Source: Eustoma russellianum
Taxonomy: Eukaryota > Streptophyta > Magnoliopsida > Gentianales > Gentianaceae
Reading direction: 5' to 3'
Assembly (NCBI GenBank): GCA_036186865.1
Contig: AP025048.1
Coordinates: 23,413,635 to 23,477,634 of the forward strand
Length of the DNA: 64,000 bases
The position numbers and the translations under genes were made by a program. Under the pieces are notes generated by a model that worked only from the letters and a program-made list of their open reading frames with translations, was not told the origin of the DNA and made no database searches. Below are positions 1 through 12,838 of the stretch, piece after piece (position 1 is the stretch's first letter; the number at the start of each line of letters is the position of its first letter).

Positions 1-2147
1 GATGTCGATAAGGGACTCGTTTGCTCTTTTTCATAAAATGATGTAACCTGAATTCTGAAATGACCGTATTTTACTATAAAATATATTGTGGCCGATCCTT
101 TAATCATTTTCTGGAAATTCCAACTCTCCAACTTAATAAACTCATTCGTCTAGCATCATGTCAATTTTTAGCCCATTTTCAATTTCCTAAGGCCCTTTTC
201 CAGGTCATGCAAATTGTGACACAAATTCTGTCTATCCAGCATATTTCAGTTTTACCCGTTTTACTAGAAAATTTATTAAAAATAAACCACAACTTATTTT
301 GACAAACGTCCAACTGCCACCTCTTCTTTATTCATGAGGTTAGTACCATGCCGAAAATTAGTGGATTTGCACACCTCTAAGGTCCATTTTTAGACTACCA
401 AACATGTTACTTACATTCTGTCCAGTACAACTTTTTCCAGCAGGACCAATCTCAGTAGAAAATTCATTAAAAATAAACCGTGGCTCTTTCTAAGGTGATT
501 CTAACTCTCACATCTAACAAACACATAAAACTAATAGAACACCAAAAATCACTGGAATTGAAGGTTCCTAAGGTCCCTTTTCTGGCCTCACATTACAGTC
601 CAAATTCCAGTCCAGCTCCAGAAACTTTTCTATTGGTCATATATACTTCTTAAATGTCCTTAGCTTACATTTTATCACCAACAATTAACCACTATTAGGA
701 GATGAACACACACACCCTTCACCAACAGCCACATTCTTTGGTGCATCCAAGAAAATGATGTTGTAACAAAGAGCATATTAACTTAACACATAACAAGATT
801 ATAGTTTTGTCTCCACTTCATTACTAAGTTGACATTTTTCATATAAAATCACTCATGTCTCCCTTGACCATTCCACCGTGGGCCGTTCACCATGAAAGAA
901 AGAATCTTTAGCACATCCAACCTAGATTAACACCTAATAATGCATTATACTCCACAAAGAACACCTCTTGGAACAAAATCCTCACTCCTACCCCTTCAAA
1001 TGGCTAGGGCGAAAGTTGTGGGCATTCAACTTACTATTTTACAACAAAGATTAGATCTTAAGCATATCTAGCCATTCATGCACACACTTTCACATTCTAA
1101 ACCATAAAGAGTATAGTGTACTTGCCTTTTGCTTACTCTTCTTGGTGAGATGTTGAAAAAGTTGAATTCTTGCCTTCTCTATGCATGCATCCCACGGTGG
1201 TGAGGAAGAAAAATGAGTAAGGTTAGTCTACACCTTTAACCAAAATATTTCCTTAAAAGCTAGGGGACTTACCAAAAGGCTTGAGTGGTATCCAAGCTTC
1301 TCTAGCTTAGAATCCTTAAAAGCTTGAGACTTGAGCCTAGTGACCATTGGAGGTCACAGTTATGAACAAGAGAGAATACACCATGAGTTTCATCTCAAGA
1401 AAAATGTAAATGTCTTCTCAAGAGGCTAAAAACACTTACCTAAGGTCTCTTAGCCTTGGAAGAACTCAATTCTTCTTGGTTGCTCCCATGGCCGTGTTGG
1501 TTGGGAGAGAAAAGGGAGAGAAGGAGTTCACTTGAGTTTCTTTGGAGGGTTTGAAAAACTAGAGAGTTCTCAAGTATGTTTTGGAGGGAACCTTGTTACT
1601 TTGGCTAGGTTTAGCCGTTGGGGGTATATGGGTGGGGTTGAGGGTTTTGCCTTAGCCTTTTCAAATTAGGTGTCTTAACCTTGGTTACCTTTGGTTAACC
1701 AAGGTTACTTTACTACTAACTATGGTTACTTTAGGCTAACCATAGTTTCTTTTTGGTTTAGTTAGGTTACATCTCATTAACTTCTAGCCTCCCTTCTCTT
1801 AATTAGCCTCTCCCCTTTTCCTTCTTAATTCAGCCGGCGATTGGGTCTTTAATGGCCGCAACTAAGCCTTTATAATTTCTTTTGCCATCTTTTGTTTTTC
1901 CCTAAAAAAAATGATACACATTTATCTTATTGGTTTATATTTAAATAGGGATTTAAGAAATAGCCTTCTTGGCTATGGGCCGAAACATACAAAGCCATGG
2001 AGAAATTGGATCCTTTCTTGTAATGCACATAGTACTCTTCATGATTTACTTATAATGATCATTGAATTTCAAACGCAAGCGTATATTGTCACATGCTTAC
2101 TCACTCAACCTTAGGTACAAGAAGGATTCTCTTATTGGGTTACAACA
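1..2147 (-). repeat. 3' LTR of the gypsy element (partial)
   Basis: This stretch repeats 8581-10720 almost base for base, with scattered substitutions and small indels. It ends in TTACAACA, so on the minus strand the LTR begins TGTTGTAACCC directly after the polypurine tract. It includes diverged units of about 190 bp (landmarks near 76, 266 and 457) and an inverted repeat at 1676-1707. No protein is convincingly encoded; short open frames here are by-products. Confidence 0.93.
1676..1707. repeat. Inverted repeat (12-bp arms) in LTR
   Basis: The arms TAACCTTGGTTA and TAACCAAGGTTA are perfect reverse complements around an 8-nt loop. The same hairpin is kept in the other LTR at 10247-10278. 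It lies about 440 bp inside the 5' end of the minus-strand LTR, in the presumed U3 promoter portion. Further TAACCATAG/GGTTAC variants follow. Confidence 0.75.
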
Positions 2148-2160
2148 TTCTCCCCCCTTA
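2148..2160 (-). promoter_or_regulatory. Polypurine tract, plus-strand DNA primer
   Basis: On the minus strand the sequence reads TAAGGGGGGAGAA and abuts the TG of the 3' LTR. This is the normal location and composition of the polypurine tract that primes second-strand synthesis in LTR retrotransposons. Confidence 0.85.
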
Positions 2161-5100
2161 TTATAATTTTCATCCTCGAAACTTGGAAGTGCTAACCAAA
2201 GAGGGAGGGGTACCAATTCTTCATGTCCTCCTCTAGTTCCCAGGTAGATTCATCCACCGAATGGTTCTTCTATGTGCACCTTAACCATTGGTATAGTTCG
2301 TTTCTTAGCACCTTTTCTTACGATCGATTATCTTTTCTGGTTCTTCATCATAGGTCGTGTCAGCCTCCAGCTTCAAAGGTTGATCTTTTATGACATGACT
2401 AGGATCGTGTACATATCGTCACAGTTGAGAGACATGAACAACGTCATGAATTTGAGATAGGATGGGTGGTGAGGGCGAGTCGATAGGCCACTTTTCCAAT
2501 TCTTTCAAGAACCTCGATGGCCCAATAAATCTTGGGCTCAATTCCCTTTAATACCAAATCTTTTAATTCCCTTTGTTGGCGATACTTTTAGAAACACTTT
2601 TCTCCATCTTGAAATTCTAACGGTCGCCGCTTCTCATCTGCCCAGACCTTGCTTCTATCTTGGGCCCGCTTGTAACTTTTGCTTTATAATTTTTATTTTC
2701 TCTCGAGCTTGCTCTACTAGGTCGGGTCCAGTGAGAATCTTGTCTCCTATTTTATCCCAGTAAAGAGGAGATCGGCATTTCTTCCATAGAGCGCTTCGTA
2801 CGGGGCCATTCTTATAGATCGATGGTAGCTGTTGTTATATGAAAATTCTACTAGCTTGAGACTCCGATCCCAGCTTTTCCCCAAATCAAGTGTGCAAGAT
2901 CGCAACATGTCTTCCAGTGTCTGAATAGTTTCTTTCTGATTGACCATCCAATTTGGGGATGAAATGCCGAGCTCATGTGAATTTCAGTACCCATTGTTTT
3001 CTGAAAAGCTGTCCAGAATCGTGATGTGAAACGAGGGTCGCGGTCACACACGATACTTAGGGGTACTCCATGAAGACTCACAATTTGATCCCGTACATCA
3101 TAGCCAACTTTTCCATTGGAGCCTTGATTGTCATAGACATGAATGGGCAGACTTGGTTTAGACGATCAACAACCACCCAAATGGCATCGTAACCGTTTTT
3201 TGTTCTAGGCAAGTCAGTCACAAAATCCATGGAAATGTGATCCCACTTCCATTCGGGAACTTCGAGAGGTTTGCAGCACCCCTGTGGGTTTCTGGTGTTC
3301 TGCTTTCACCTTCTGGCACACGAGGCATTTTTTCCACAAATTCTACAATCTGTCTTTTCATGCCGCACACCACCAAAATCGCTGTTTCAAATCTGGTACA
3401 TTTTATTGGCTCCAGGGTGGATGGATAATCGCGAGTTATGTGCCTCCTTAAGAACTACTTCGTTTCAAAATGTCTTCGTTATTGGGGTACGCACAATCTT
3501 TTCTTTGAAACCACAGACTGTTGTCGTCTTGAACCTTAAATCTTCCATGGGTTTTGTTTGTGGCTCGGTCCTTGTATCTTCCTTAGGGTTTCATCTTTTT
3601 CTTGCTCCGCTTTAATTCTATCTATTAGTGAAGGATTATCATCACTTTGGCGAATCATACCCTCAATAGGAATCGACTTCTCTAGATCAAATTTCTTCAT
3701 GTCACGCTGCAAAGGTGGTTGGCGTGGGTGGCTTGTTTTTCTACTTAATGCATCTGCCACTTTATTGGCTCTTCCATGGTGATATTGAGATGATAGGTCA
3801 TAGTCCCTTTATAATTCTAGCATCTTCGTTGTCGCATGTTTCAGCCTTTTTGGGTGAATAGGGTATTTGAGGACTTTTGTGGTCCTTAAAAATCTCGCAC
3901 TTTTCGCCGTATAATAGTGCCTCCATATTTTAGTGCGAAGACCCACGGCTGCCAACTCAAGGTCGTGTACAGGCTAGTTTTGTTCAAGGGTTTTTAACTG
4001 TCGGGATGCATATGAAATTACTTGATCTTTTTTGCATTAGTACAACATCCTAAACCCGTTCTTAGAGGCATCACTATACACCACAAAGTTTTCCTCCGGG
4101 AATGGGCTTGTGCTAGGACTGGGGCGGAGGTCAGTTTCTTCTTCAATTCAGTAAAGTTTTCTCGCATGCTGAGGTCCATTCGAACTTGGTTTTCTTCTGG
4201 GTTTAAGCGGGTCCATAGCATAGCAATCCGAGAGAATCCTTCTACGAACTTTCGATAGTAACCTGCGAGACCGAGAAAACTTAGTACCTTCGTACATTTG
4301 TTGGTCCTGGGCCACTCCGTGATTGCTCGATTTTCTTGGATTACTGATATCCCCCTTTCGGATATCCACATGCCCTAGGAAAGGCTACACTTCGTAGCCA
4401 GAATTCGCACTTATTGAACTTTGCATACAGTTGCTCCCTTCGTAGAATATCCAGAGCAATCTTAGATGGGCTGCATGGGTCTCTTCATCTGGTGAATATA
4501 TCAAGATGTCGTCATTGAAGACTATGACGAATTTGTCAAATTGATCCTGAAAAAACTCGGTTCATTAGATCCATGAATGCGGCAGGCACATTGGTCAGTC
4601 CGAACGGCATTACTAGGAATTCGTAATGTCCGTAACGGGTTCCTGAATGCAGTTTTGTGGATGTCTTCAGCCTTGATCTTTAACTGGAAGTATCTGAGCG
4701 AAGATCAATCTTGCTGAAAATTCTTGCCCCCTGCATCATGATACCTTTAGTAGGGTTCATAAGAAACTTATTACTAAAATAAAATATGTTGTTCGCTTAC
4801 CCGAAGCTGATCGAACAAATCGTCAATCCTTGGCAAGGGATACTTATTCTTTATCGTTGATCTTATTGAGTCTCTATAGTCAAATACATAATCGCATACT
4901 TCCGTCCTTCTTTTTGACGAACAGTACCGGAGCTCCCCAAGGTGAAACACTTGGGCGTATTAGCTTCTTTTCAATAACTCACGTAGCTGCTCCTTCAGCT
5001 CTTTCAGTTTTGCGGGGGCCATTCTATAGGGAGCTTTCGATATTGGCTCAGCTCCTGGAATCAGGTTGATCTCAAAAGATATTTCCTCGCTCCGGGGGAA

Positions 5101-5727
5101 GGCCTGGCAATTCTTCTGGAAAAACTTCCGGATATTCTCGGACTACTGGAACTTGGTTAGGTCTTGGGGTGCTTGATCAGTGTTTATGGCGTAGACGAGA
5201 TATCCTTGATGTCCTATCTTTAAAGCTTTACTGGCGCGAATTGCATTTACATAAATGTTCTTAGGATTCTTTCGTAACTTTGGTCCCCCTTGAAAGGTTA
5301 CGTCTTTTATGTGGTGGGGTCCTTAAAGGTAATTGTTTTTCACTACAATCGATGTTGGCATAGTTCTTGGAGAGTCCAGTCCATTCCAAGAATTACATCG
5401 AAGTCCGTCATGGGTATGGAAATCAAATCGGCGTTAAAACCGATGGTTATTAAACTCAAGTTCACAATTTTTGAACACATGGTGAGCTACAAGCACCTGC
5501 TCCCCAGCTGCTTGGATTCTATAAGGTGCATCACTATGGGTTGGGCTTTCTCAATATTCTTTGCGAATCTCTTGGATAGAAAGAGTGGCTGGCGCCACTG
5601 TCAAATAGTACGTTGGCAGGTAATTGAACATACTAGTATAACTCCTGAATCATATAGTTCTTACTAAGCAAACCATAAGATAAACGACGTTGTAAAAGAA
5701 AAGGAGTACGGTTTCTGGAAATACCTG
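2161..5727 (-). pseudogene. Broken gypsy pol: protease, RT, RNase H, integrase, chromodomain-like tail
   Basis: Reading the minus strand rightmost first: the aspartic protease motif DSGASHSF is near 5582-5602, followed by a FDVILGMDW-like segment near 5350-5395. RT shows KIDLRS, then [16 protein letters not shown] (about 4660-4590), and the catalytic box reads FNDD at 4508-4519 where FIDD or YADD is usual. SFLGLAGYYRKFVEGF follows near 4240-4300. RNase H ends with ADALSRK near 3740-3760. Integrase shows a degraded zinc region (3290-3470), [14 protein letters not shown] (about 3010-3062) and MAPYEALYGR (about 2780-2807). A tail at 2190-2460 resembles the chromodomain-like hinge of Tekay elements. 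Many frameshifts and stops separate these blocks, so no functional polyprotein can be made. Domain identities are by motif recognition. Confidence 0.92.
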
Positions 5728-6960
5728 TTACCACATTGTCGGCTTCCTCACTGCTGCGTCAGTCATAGCATGGACTCGTGCGTTGGTACGCTGATGCTGA
5801 GGTTTTGGTGGTGTTGTTGTTGCTGGGGCTCCCTTCTCAGACACTCTCTGGCCATATGTCCTGTTTTCCCGCATCCAAAGCAGGTTGGTCCCTTTGTTTT
5901 GACAGTCCTTTTGGATGTGCCCAGTCTGACGCATCCGAACATTTCCCAGCCTGGATATATCATTCTCCTACATGGAACTTACCGGCAATGAACGCATTTT
6001 GGAATGGCAGATTGTCGTCCCTGATTTTGTGATTGGTTTTTCTGGGGAGCGGCATTGGAATCGGTTCTTCCCTTACGCCAATGGCCCTCTTGTGTTTTGC
6101 TTGGCGGTCTTACGGGGTCCTGTTGCTTCCGGATGTCTCCCTTCCCCTCTTTTTGGCATAAACTCGTCCCGGCGGATGATATCTCTCTTAATTCAATAAC
6201 AGGCATGCTCGAGGGCACCAAAGTTTGCTGGGGTTGGCATTAACCAGCCATTTCGGATTCTAAGGGTTCAGTCCTCTCTCGAATTTCAACATCTTTGTTT
6301 CTTCATCGTTCATAGTGGATGGTTGGAATCTTCCCAGAGCTATAAAATTGTTGGCGTAGTCGGCAACCGTCATTCCAGGCTCTTGTATCGGGATTCGAAT
6401 TCATGTGTTTTCTGTAGTTTGACTGAAGGGGGTATGTAGAACTTGATAAATTCCTGGAGGAAACCTTTCCCCAGGGAATTGGTCTTGGTAAAGCTTGTAG
6501 ATTGGCCTTCCACCATTGGGTTGGCCCTCTCCTAACAGAAGGGTCTAACTGCTTGGGTTTCACTTCTTCTGGGGCTCTAATTAGTTCGAAGGCAATTTTC
6601 TACCTCAATCAAGCCATTTTTCAGCCATATCAGAATCTGACTTTCCTTCGAACGGCGGAGCATTGGCTCTTTTCAAACTTTCAAAGTATACTGAGCATCT
6701 CTAATCGGCTCGTGAGGTTGAGGATTATTCTGCTGGAGCATCACTTGCCCAATTTGTGTAACCGTTTGGCAAAAGTTCTGAAAAGCGTTGATGTCTGGCA
6801 TCATAGGTGGAAAAGGTCCTTGTGGTGGAGGGACGTTCTGAACTGGCGGTGGATTTTGGCCTTGAGGCGGTGGAGGTGGAGGGGCCTGAGCGGGTGGAGG
6901 TGGGATAGGCTCTTGCACCTCGGGCCTAGCTCTGGCTGGTCTCCCTCTGGGTCGCACCAT
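5728..6960 (-). pseudogene. Broken gypsy gag with CCHC zinc knuckles
   Basis: The probable start is the Met of MVRPRGRPARARPEV, about 290 bp inside the 5' LTR/primer site; a proline- and glutamine-rich N-terminus follows. ANAPPFEGKSDSDMAEKWL near 6605-6660 matches the start of the retrotransposon gag core. A second core block lies around 6200-6340. The zinc knuckle CFGCGKTGHMAREC (spacing C-2-C-4-H-4-C) falls at about 5840-5895, and a first knuckle (GHIQKDC) lies just before it in a shifted frame. At least three frameshifts split the gene. Gag would have formed the cytoplasmic particle that packages element RNA. Confidence 0.88.
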
Positions 6961-7237
6961 CTGCAGCACGCAGTGTCGACTTTATTCAGTACAGGAACGT
7001 CACAACTAGTAACAGAATTTAATTTGGTATCGGAAGAACATATGCATATACATTATTATTCAAATTTACGACAGGTCATTAGTTGGGGCCTATCACTGGG
7101 CCGTGCCCTAAGTTGTTGGTCGAAGTCGTTCTGTTCTAATGTCAACTCTCATCTAAGATCAATTCTTAGGTCTAAGATCAAACTTAGTCGACTATAGTCA
7201 TAACTTAGTTCTATATTCTGCCCGGATCTGAGCCTTC

Positions 7238-7249
7238 GCTCTGATACCA
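7238..7249 (-). promoter_or_regulatory. Primer binding site, initiator Met-tRNA
   Basis: On the minus strand the sequence is TGGTATCAGAGC, the complement of the 3' end of plant initiator Met-tRNA. It lies two bases inside the 5' LTR, which ends GGCGCCACA. Its place and direction fix the element's orientation and the LTR boundary at 7252. Confidence 0.93.
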
Positions 7250-7251
7250 CC

Positions 7252-10200
7252 TGTGGCGCCCCGCACCCCGCCCCGCCGAAGTCGGTGCACCCGTACTTCA
7301 CTAAGGAGAGTACTAGGCGTCATCCATACACGTCGTGATCCATGATAGCAATGCATGATTTTCGTGCTTACGCGCAACAAATAAGCGAAACCGTGGCAGA
7401 ATTTAAAACTTCAAATTAAAACGTCATCACAACCACTTAAAGTTTACAACCCACATAATGTAGCAGAAAGCGACAAAAGTAAATTGTTTTCCAACTCCTT
7501 TACACAACTCAGTCATTTCCTTAAAGCTGGCAAGTTCGGTCTTCTAATCCTGGCCATCCTCCAGTGCACTCACGGGTAGGGAACCCTAGGTTCGTCATCA
7601 ATCCACTCTACTTTGTCTCCTGCCACCCTGGAGAGAAAAATAGGGTGAGTGACAATGTCACCAGCAAGTATACTATAATAATCATGAGTTAAATGGAAAG
7701 TGCGAACAAGAACCGAATCCCAAAAGAGTTTGGTTTAGAAGCATACCTGTCCTTTGACCAATATTCGATAAAGATCATCGCTTAATGTAACAAGATCATA
7801 ACTTAAGTAAAAATCACCATTCGAAGCAGAATATAATTTAAGAGATGTAACTTATATTGAATAACCCAAAAAGAATCATCACTTAGGGTCTACAGAGTCG
7901 TCGCAACTTGAATCTCACGAGTCGCTACATGAAGGTAATAAGCATGCATGTGTACGTGTAAATGCATCGAGATGAAATATGATCTTTCATGCTTTCTTTA
8001 AAATCATCATCATCGTAAAACAATAGAGTGTTCAGATCTATCTTCCCGGATCTGAGGCGGTAACTTCTCCCTTCGAATCTATTATCCCGGATTCGGATCG
8101 GTAACATCATCATACTTGCCGGGTCTATTCTTTTCGGGCCCGCACGGTCATCATCATCATTCTCATCATCAGGCCTATTATTTTCCGGGTCTACACGGTC
8201 ATTCTGTCAGATCGCTTAACCCGGATCTGATCGGGTTCATACTGGCCAAGTTCATACTCACACACGGTACCGGTGGGGAATCATTCAAAACGAAATTATC
8301 ATTTGAAAACGCTTTCATCTTTCTTTCTCATAAAAAGACATGTTGTAAATCATGTTCGTGACGATGATGCAATGTAATGACATGTGACGTGCAACTGACG
8401 ACATAATGCATGACGTAAACGAATAGACACGTTTCGTTGTCATACTGGAAATTTCCAGCTTAGTAGTGTCTACTTCTCCTTAGGAATTTCCTACTGAAAT
8501 GCACGTTTTAGACCCATTTGATCACATGTTCTTCTCCGTAAATGGCATAAGTGAATGCCATGCATGCACTGTGGAATTACGATGTCGATAAGGGACTCGT
8601 TTGCTCTTTTTCATAAAATGATGTAACCTGAATTCTGAAATGACCGTATTTTACTATAAAATTTATTGTGGCCAATCCTTTAATCATTTTCTAGAAATTA
8701 TAACTCTCCAACTTAATAAACTCATTGGGCTAGCATCATGTCAATTTTTAGCCCATTTTCAATTTCCTAAGGCCCTTTTCCAGGTCATGCAAATTGTGAC
8801 ACAAATTCTGTCTATCCAGAATATTTCAGTTTGACCCGTTTTACTAGAAAATTTATTAAAAAAAACCACAACTTATTTTGACAAACTTCCAACTGCCACC
8901 TCTTCTTTATTCATGAGGTTAGTACCATGCCGAAAATTAGTGGATTTGCACACCTCTAAGGTCCATTTTTAGACTACCAAACATGTTACTTACATTCTGT
9001 CCAGTACAACTTTTTCCAGCAGGACCAATCTCAGTAGAAAATTCATTAAAAATAAACCGTGGCTCTTTTTAAGGTGATTCCAACTCTCACATCTAACAAA
9101 CACATAAAACTAATAGAACACCAAAAATCACTGGAATTGAAGGTTCCTAAGGTCCCTTTTCTGGCCTCACATTACAGTCCAAATTCCAGTCCAGCTCCAG
9201 AAACTTTTCTATTGGTCATATATACTTCTTAAATGTCCTTAGCTTACATTTTATCACCAACAATTAACCACTATTAGGAGATGAACACACGCACCCTTCA
9301 CCAACAGCCACATTATTTGGTGCATGCAAGAAAATGATAACCAAGAGCATATTAAACTTAACACATAACAAGATCATAGTTTTGTCTCCACTTCATTACT
9401 AAGTTGACATTTTTCATATAAAATCACTCATGTCTCCCTTGACACTTCCACCGTGGGCCGTTCACCATGAAAGAAAGAATCTTTAGCGCATCCAACCTAG
9501 ATTAACACCTAATAATGCATATACTCCACAAAGAACACCTCTTTGGAACAAAATCTCACTCCTACCCCTTCAAATGGCTAGGGCCGAAAGTTGTGGGCAT
9601 TCAACTTACTATTTTACAACAAAGATTAGATCTTAAGCATATCTAGCCATTCATGCACACACTTTCACATCTAAACCATAAAGAGTATAGTGTACTTGCC
9701 TTTTGCTTACTCTTCTTGGTGAGATGTTGAAAAAGTTGAATTCTTGCCTTCTCTATGCATGCATCCCACGGTGGTGAGGAAGAAAAAGGAGTAAGGTTAG
9801 TCTACACCTTTAACCAAAATATTTCCTTAAAAGCTAGGGGACTTACCAAAAGGCTTGAGTGGTATCCAAGCTTCTCTAGCTTAGAATCCTTAAAAGCTTG
9901 AGACTTGAGCCTAGTGACCATTGGAGGTCACGGTTATGAACAAGAGAGAATACACCATGAGTTTCATCTCAAGAAAAATGTAAATGTCTTCTCAAGAGAC
10001 TAAGAACACTTACCTAAGGTCTCTTAGCCTTGGAAGAACTCAATTCTTCTAGGTTGCTCCCTTGGCCGTGTGGTTGGGAGAGGAAAGGGAGAGAAGGAGT
10101 TCACTTGAGTTTCTTTGGAGGGTTTGAAAAACTAGAGAGTTCTCAAGTATGTTTTGGAGGGAACCTTGTTACTTTGGCTAGGTTTAGCCGTTGGGGTATA

Positions 10201-10720
10201 AGGGTGGGGTGAGGGTTTTGCCTTAGCCTTTTCAAATTAGGTGTCTTAACCTTGGTTACCTTTGGTTAACCAAGGTTACTTTACTACTAACTACGGTTAC
10301 TTTAGGCTAACCATAGTTTCTTTTGACTAACCCTAGTTTCTTTTTGGTTTAGTTAGGTTACATCTCATTAACTTCTAGCCTCCCCCCTTTTCCTTCTTAA
10401 TTCAGCCGGCTTTTGGGGTCTTTAATGGCCCTAACTAAGCCTTTGTAAAATCTTTTGTCATCTTTTGTTTTTCCTAAAAAAATGATACACATTTATCTTA
10501 TTGGTTTATATTTAAATAGGGATTTAAGAAATAGCCTTTCTTGGCTATGGGCCGAAACATACAAAGCCATGGAGAAATTGGATCCTTTCTTGTAATGCAC
10601 ATAGTACTCGTCATGATATACTTATAATGATCATTGAAATTTCAAACGCAAGCGTATATTGTCACATGCTTACTAACTCAACCTTAGGTACAAGAAGGAT
10701 TCTCTTATTGGGTTACAACA
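7252..10720 (-). repeat. 5' LTR of the gypsy element, 3469 bp
   Basis: Plus-strand limits are TGTGGCGCC and TTACAACA. The segment 8581-10720 matches 1-2147. Near the GC-rich end a 21-nt hairpin (7293-7313, arms GTACT/AGTAC) lies 41 bp from the terminus, a feature shared with the other gypsy LTRs in this window. The region 8040-8250 holds short repeats of CCGGATCTGA/CCGGGTC type. Diverged 190-bp units run from about 8640 to 9230. Confidence 0.93.
10247..10278. repeat. Inverted repeat, second LTR copy
   Basis: Same 12-bp arms and 8-nt loop as 1676-1707. The hairpin is identical in both LTRs although the surrounding sequence has small indels. One of these is a 20-bp insertion just after it (around 10321). 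Confidence 0.72.
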
Positions 10721-11848
10721 TCTAATGTGTCACCATCTTCATCATCAAGTCTTAGTTGTCTTCACATTATTGGTTGGCCGCATAAACAACTTGTACACTT
10801 GGAAACATAGAGAAACATGATTGGTCCACCTTGAAATTCAGCACGACCGATTTTTATGTCTTGAAAAATGACTTGGAATTGCTTGAAAAATGAATATAAT
10901 ATGAATGGAATATACCACCAAGAAACCCTCAACTCCTTGGCAAGATAATAGGGCATGTGAGGCTAAAAATGTCAGACAAAAACAGCTCCAATTTCAGCCA
11001 TAGTAGTTGGCAACCATTTTTGAATTTTCCAAGTTGGCAATTTTTTCAACTAGCTTCTTTTTGATTGGTCCACTTGTCATCAAGTCATAAAATGAATACA
11101 CCACCTATTCCACATAATTATAGACGTTTTGGAGCTGATAATAAAGGTACAAAGTCAGATTTTTCAAGAAAAATCAATAGACAAAAGTCGACAAGATTAT
11201 GTCAACATATAATCCGAAATTCCTACTTTTTCTCCTTTGTATGTTTCAATAAATTTTCCACCATTAACACCTTTAGAATCTCTGCAAAATTATGATTTAA
11301 GAACCTCAAATAACATATCCATAAGAGTCTTCAAGAAGAAATAGAATGAGACATCGAATACCATCACATATCCCGCTACCGTTGATAATATCACCAAATA
11401 GAGAAAGAAAATAAAAAAACCACCAAATAATCTTCAAGATAACCATAGATCAACTCCAAAATGCAGATAATAAGGTACTCAATAGATTCCTTGAGTAAAA
11501 ATACCAAAACTGCCCTCGGGGATAAAATGACAAAAATACCCCTGGTGAGAGAAAATTTCAGAAATGATCCCGATAGCCAGAAATAGATATAATAACACAT
11601 TTGTGATGATAAATAAGTGATGGATGTGTCCTTGAAAAATTTTCACCATGCCAAGTACCTACACACACTCAAAATACCAATTTTGCCCTTTTTGGTAAGT
11701 TGTAGAAACTTCCAAGGCACATTAGTCATAAGACATAATTATAATCATAAAAACCACATATTAATAACATGATAAACATATATGAATCATGTAAAAATGA
11801 AAAAAACCATTTCATCACATTTTAAAAAATATTTCTTAAAACCCTAGA
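10721..11848. other. Gene-poor stretch, no recognised feature
   Basis: AT-rich sequence outside the LTR. No protein domain, tRNA or clear element terminus was recognised. The phrasing near 11500-11550 (AAAATACCCCTGGTGAGA and similar) resembles decayed LTR sequence of other plant families, but I cannot define ends. The longest open frames are under 80 codons and show no similarity I recognise. Confidence 0.5.
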
Positions 11849-12100
11849 CGTCGATCGATCGAAGTGTCTCTGCTTGAGAGATCGATGTCTCACAGTGAGT
11901 TCCAGAGTTTGTCTCTGACCTACATCGATCGATCGAAGTGAGATATCAATGTGTTCATCGATTGATCGATGTGTCTCAGGTTTAGAGATCGATGTCTCAC
12001 AGTAAAGTCTTGAATATTCTCTGCCTTACATGGATCGATCGATGTGAGGGTTCGATGTACATCGATCGATCGAAGTGCAATAACTTGAGAGATCAATGTC
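11849..12100. repeat. Tandem ATCGATCGAT palindrome array
   Basis: Three to four irregular units alternate a palindrome of the ATCGATCGAT type with the phrase GAGATCGATGTCTCAC and a 30-40 bp spacer. The same grammar recurs at 51072-51238, 39 kb away. It is not a CRISPR array: spacers are related to each other and unit lengths vary. Function is unknown. Confidence 0.75.
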
Positions 12101-12838
12101 ATTTTTATTCACTTTTCAACTTTTAATCATTTATAACATCATGTGTGATATTTTTAAGTATCCACCACTTAAAATCATGACCTTGAAAATTATTCAAACT
12201 TATTTCTGAACAGTATTATCCCTCTTGAAGAACGGTAGGTTTTGCTGGAGTATAGAGGAGGGTATTTTTTTAATTATGATCAAGAAGCTCATGAGTTTAT
12301 CTGTATTTTGTTTCTAGGGCTGCTGCACCCTTTTCAAAATATTCATGTTGGGAGTCTCATTTAGGTCGACAATTCATCAAGTCGATTATTAGTGCTAAAA
12401 CTCTGTCCTTCATGGTGACTCTAAAAGTCTCTGTCCATATGCTTTCCTGGCAGGTGCGTCTTAACAGGCTAGTTTTAGACGTTAGATAGCCATGCCTTCT
12501 CAAAACGTTCATTAATGAAACTCTATTTATTCGCAATGATATTTTCATGAAGAAACCATCTAAAAAATCTTTTTTTTTTTGCATTCTTCATACAATGAGG
12601 ATGACATGAAAAATCCAAATTGCTTTGTATCACATAGGTTAAATAGAGAATTCACACAATGGAATTTCATATGATCGTGCTCCCACAAGATATGAGGGTG
12701 TCATGTGATATCATATATATACAGAGAGTTAAAAGAGTGAGTTAAATCAAGATTGGGGCTCAATGTAAATATTGGAGCAATTAATAATTTACGAGTCGCT
12801 ACCAATTCGAGTCTAATCCAGCAGGTTATGTTTACAAC
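12101..12838. other. Gene-poor stretch, no recognised feature
   Basis: AT-rich sequence with no domain I recognise. One 75-codon minus-strand frame (12357-12584) is basic, has no recognisable motif and starts in a poly-A-rich stretch, so I do not call it a gene. Confidence 0.45.

Larger units (their letters stand above)
1..10720 (-). mobile_element. Ty3/gypsy LTR retrotransposon, Tekay/Del-like (left end outside window)
   Basis: On the minus strand the order is 5' LTR (7252-10720), Met-tRNA primer site, gag with zinc knuckles, protease, RT, RNase H, integrase, chromodomain-like tail, polypurine tract and 3' LTR (1-2147, cut by the window). Position 1 aligns with 8581 of the other LTR, so about 1.33 kb of the left LTR lies outside and the full element should be near 12 kb. 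The RT-RNaseH-integrase order defines Ty3/gypsy. The tail after integrase resembles the chromodomain-like hinge of Tekay/Del chromoviruses. Frames are broken many times, so it is non-autonomous now. The base after the right LTR begins TCTAA; the matching duplication would lie off the left edge, so it cannot be tested. Confidence 0.93.

Noticed and set aside
6502..7197. 231-codon plus-strand open frame
   Set aside because: It is antisense to the gag gene of the gypsy element and encodes nothing recognisable.
7238..7249. tRNA gene fragment
   Set aside because: Only the 12-base primer-site complement is present at the four Met-tRNA sites; no cloverleaf can form.
10721..11848. MITE or further LTR element
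   Set aside because: I looked for terminal repeats and short target duplications and found none that I could define.
11849..12100. CRISPR-like array
   Set aside because: Spacers are related to each other, unit length varies, no cas genes, and the context is a plant nuclear genome.
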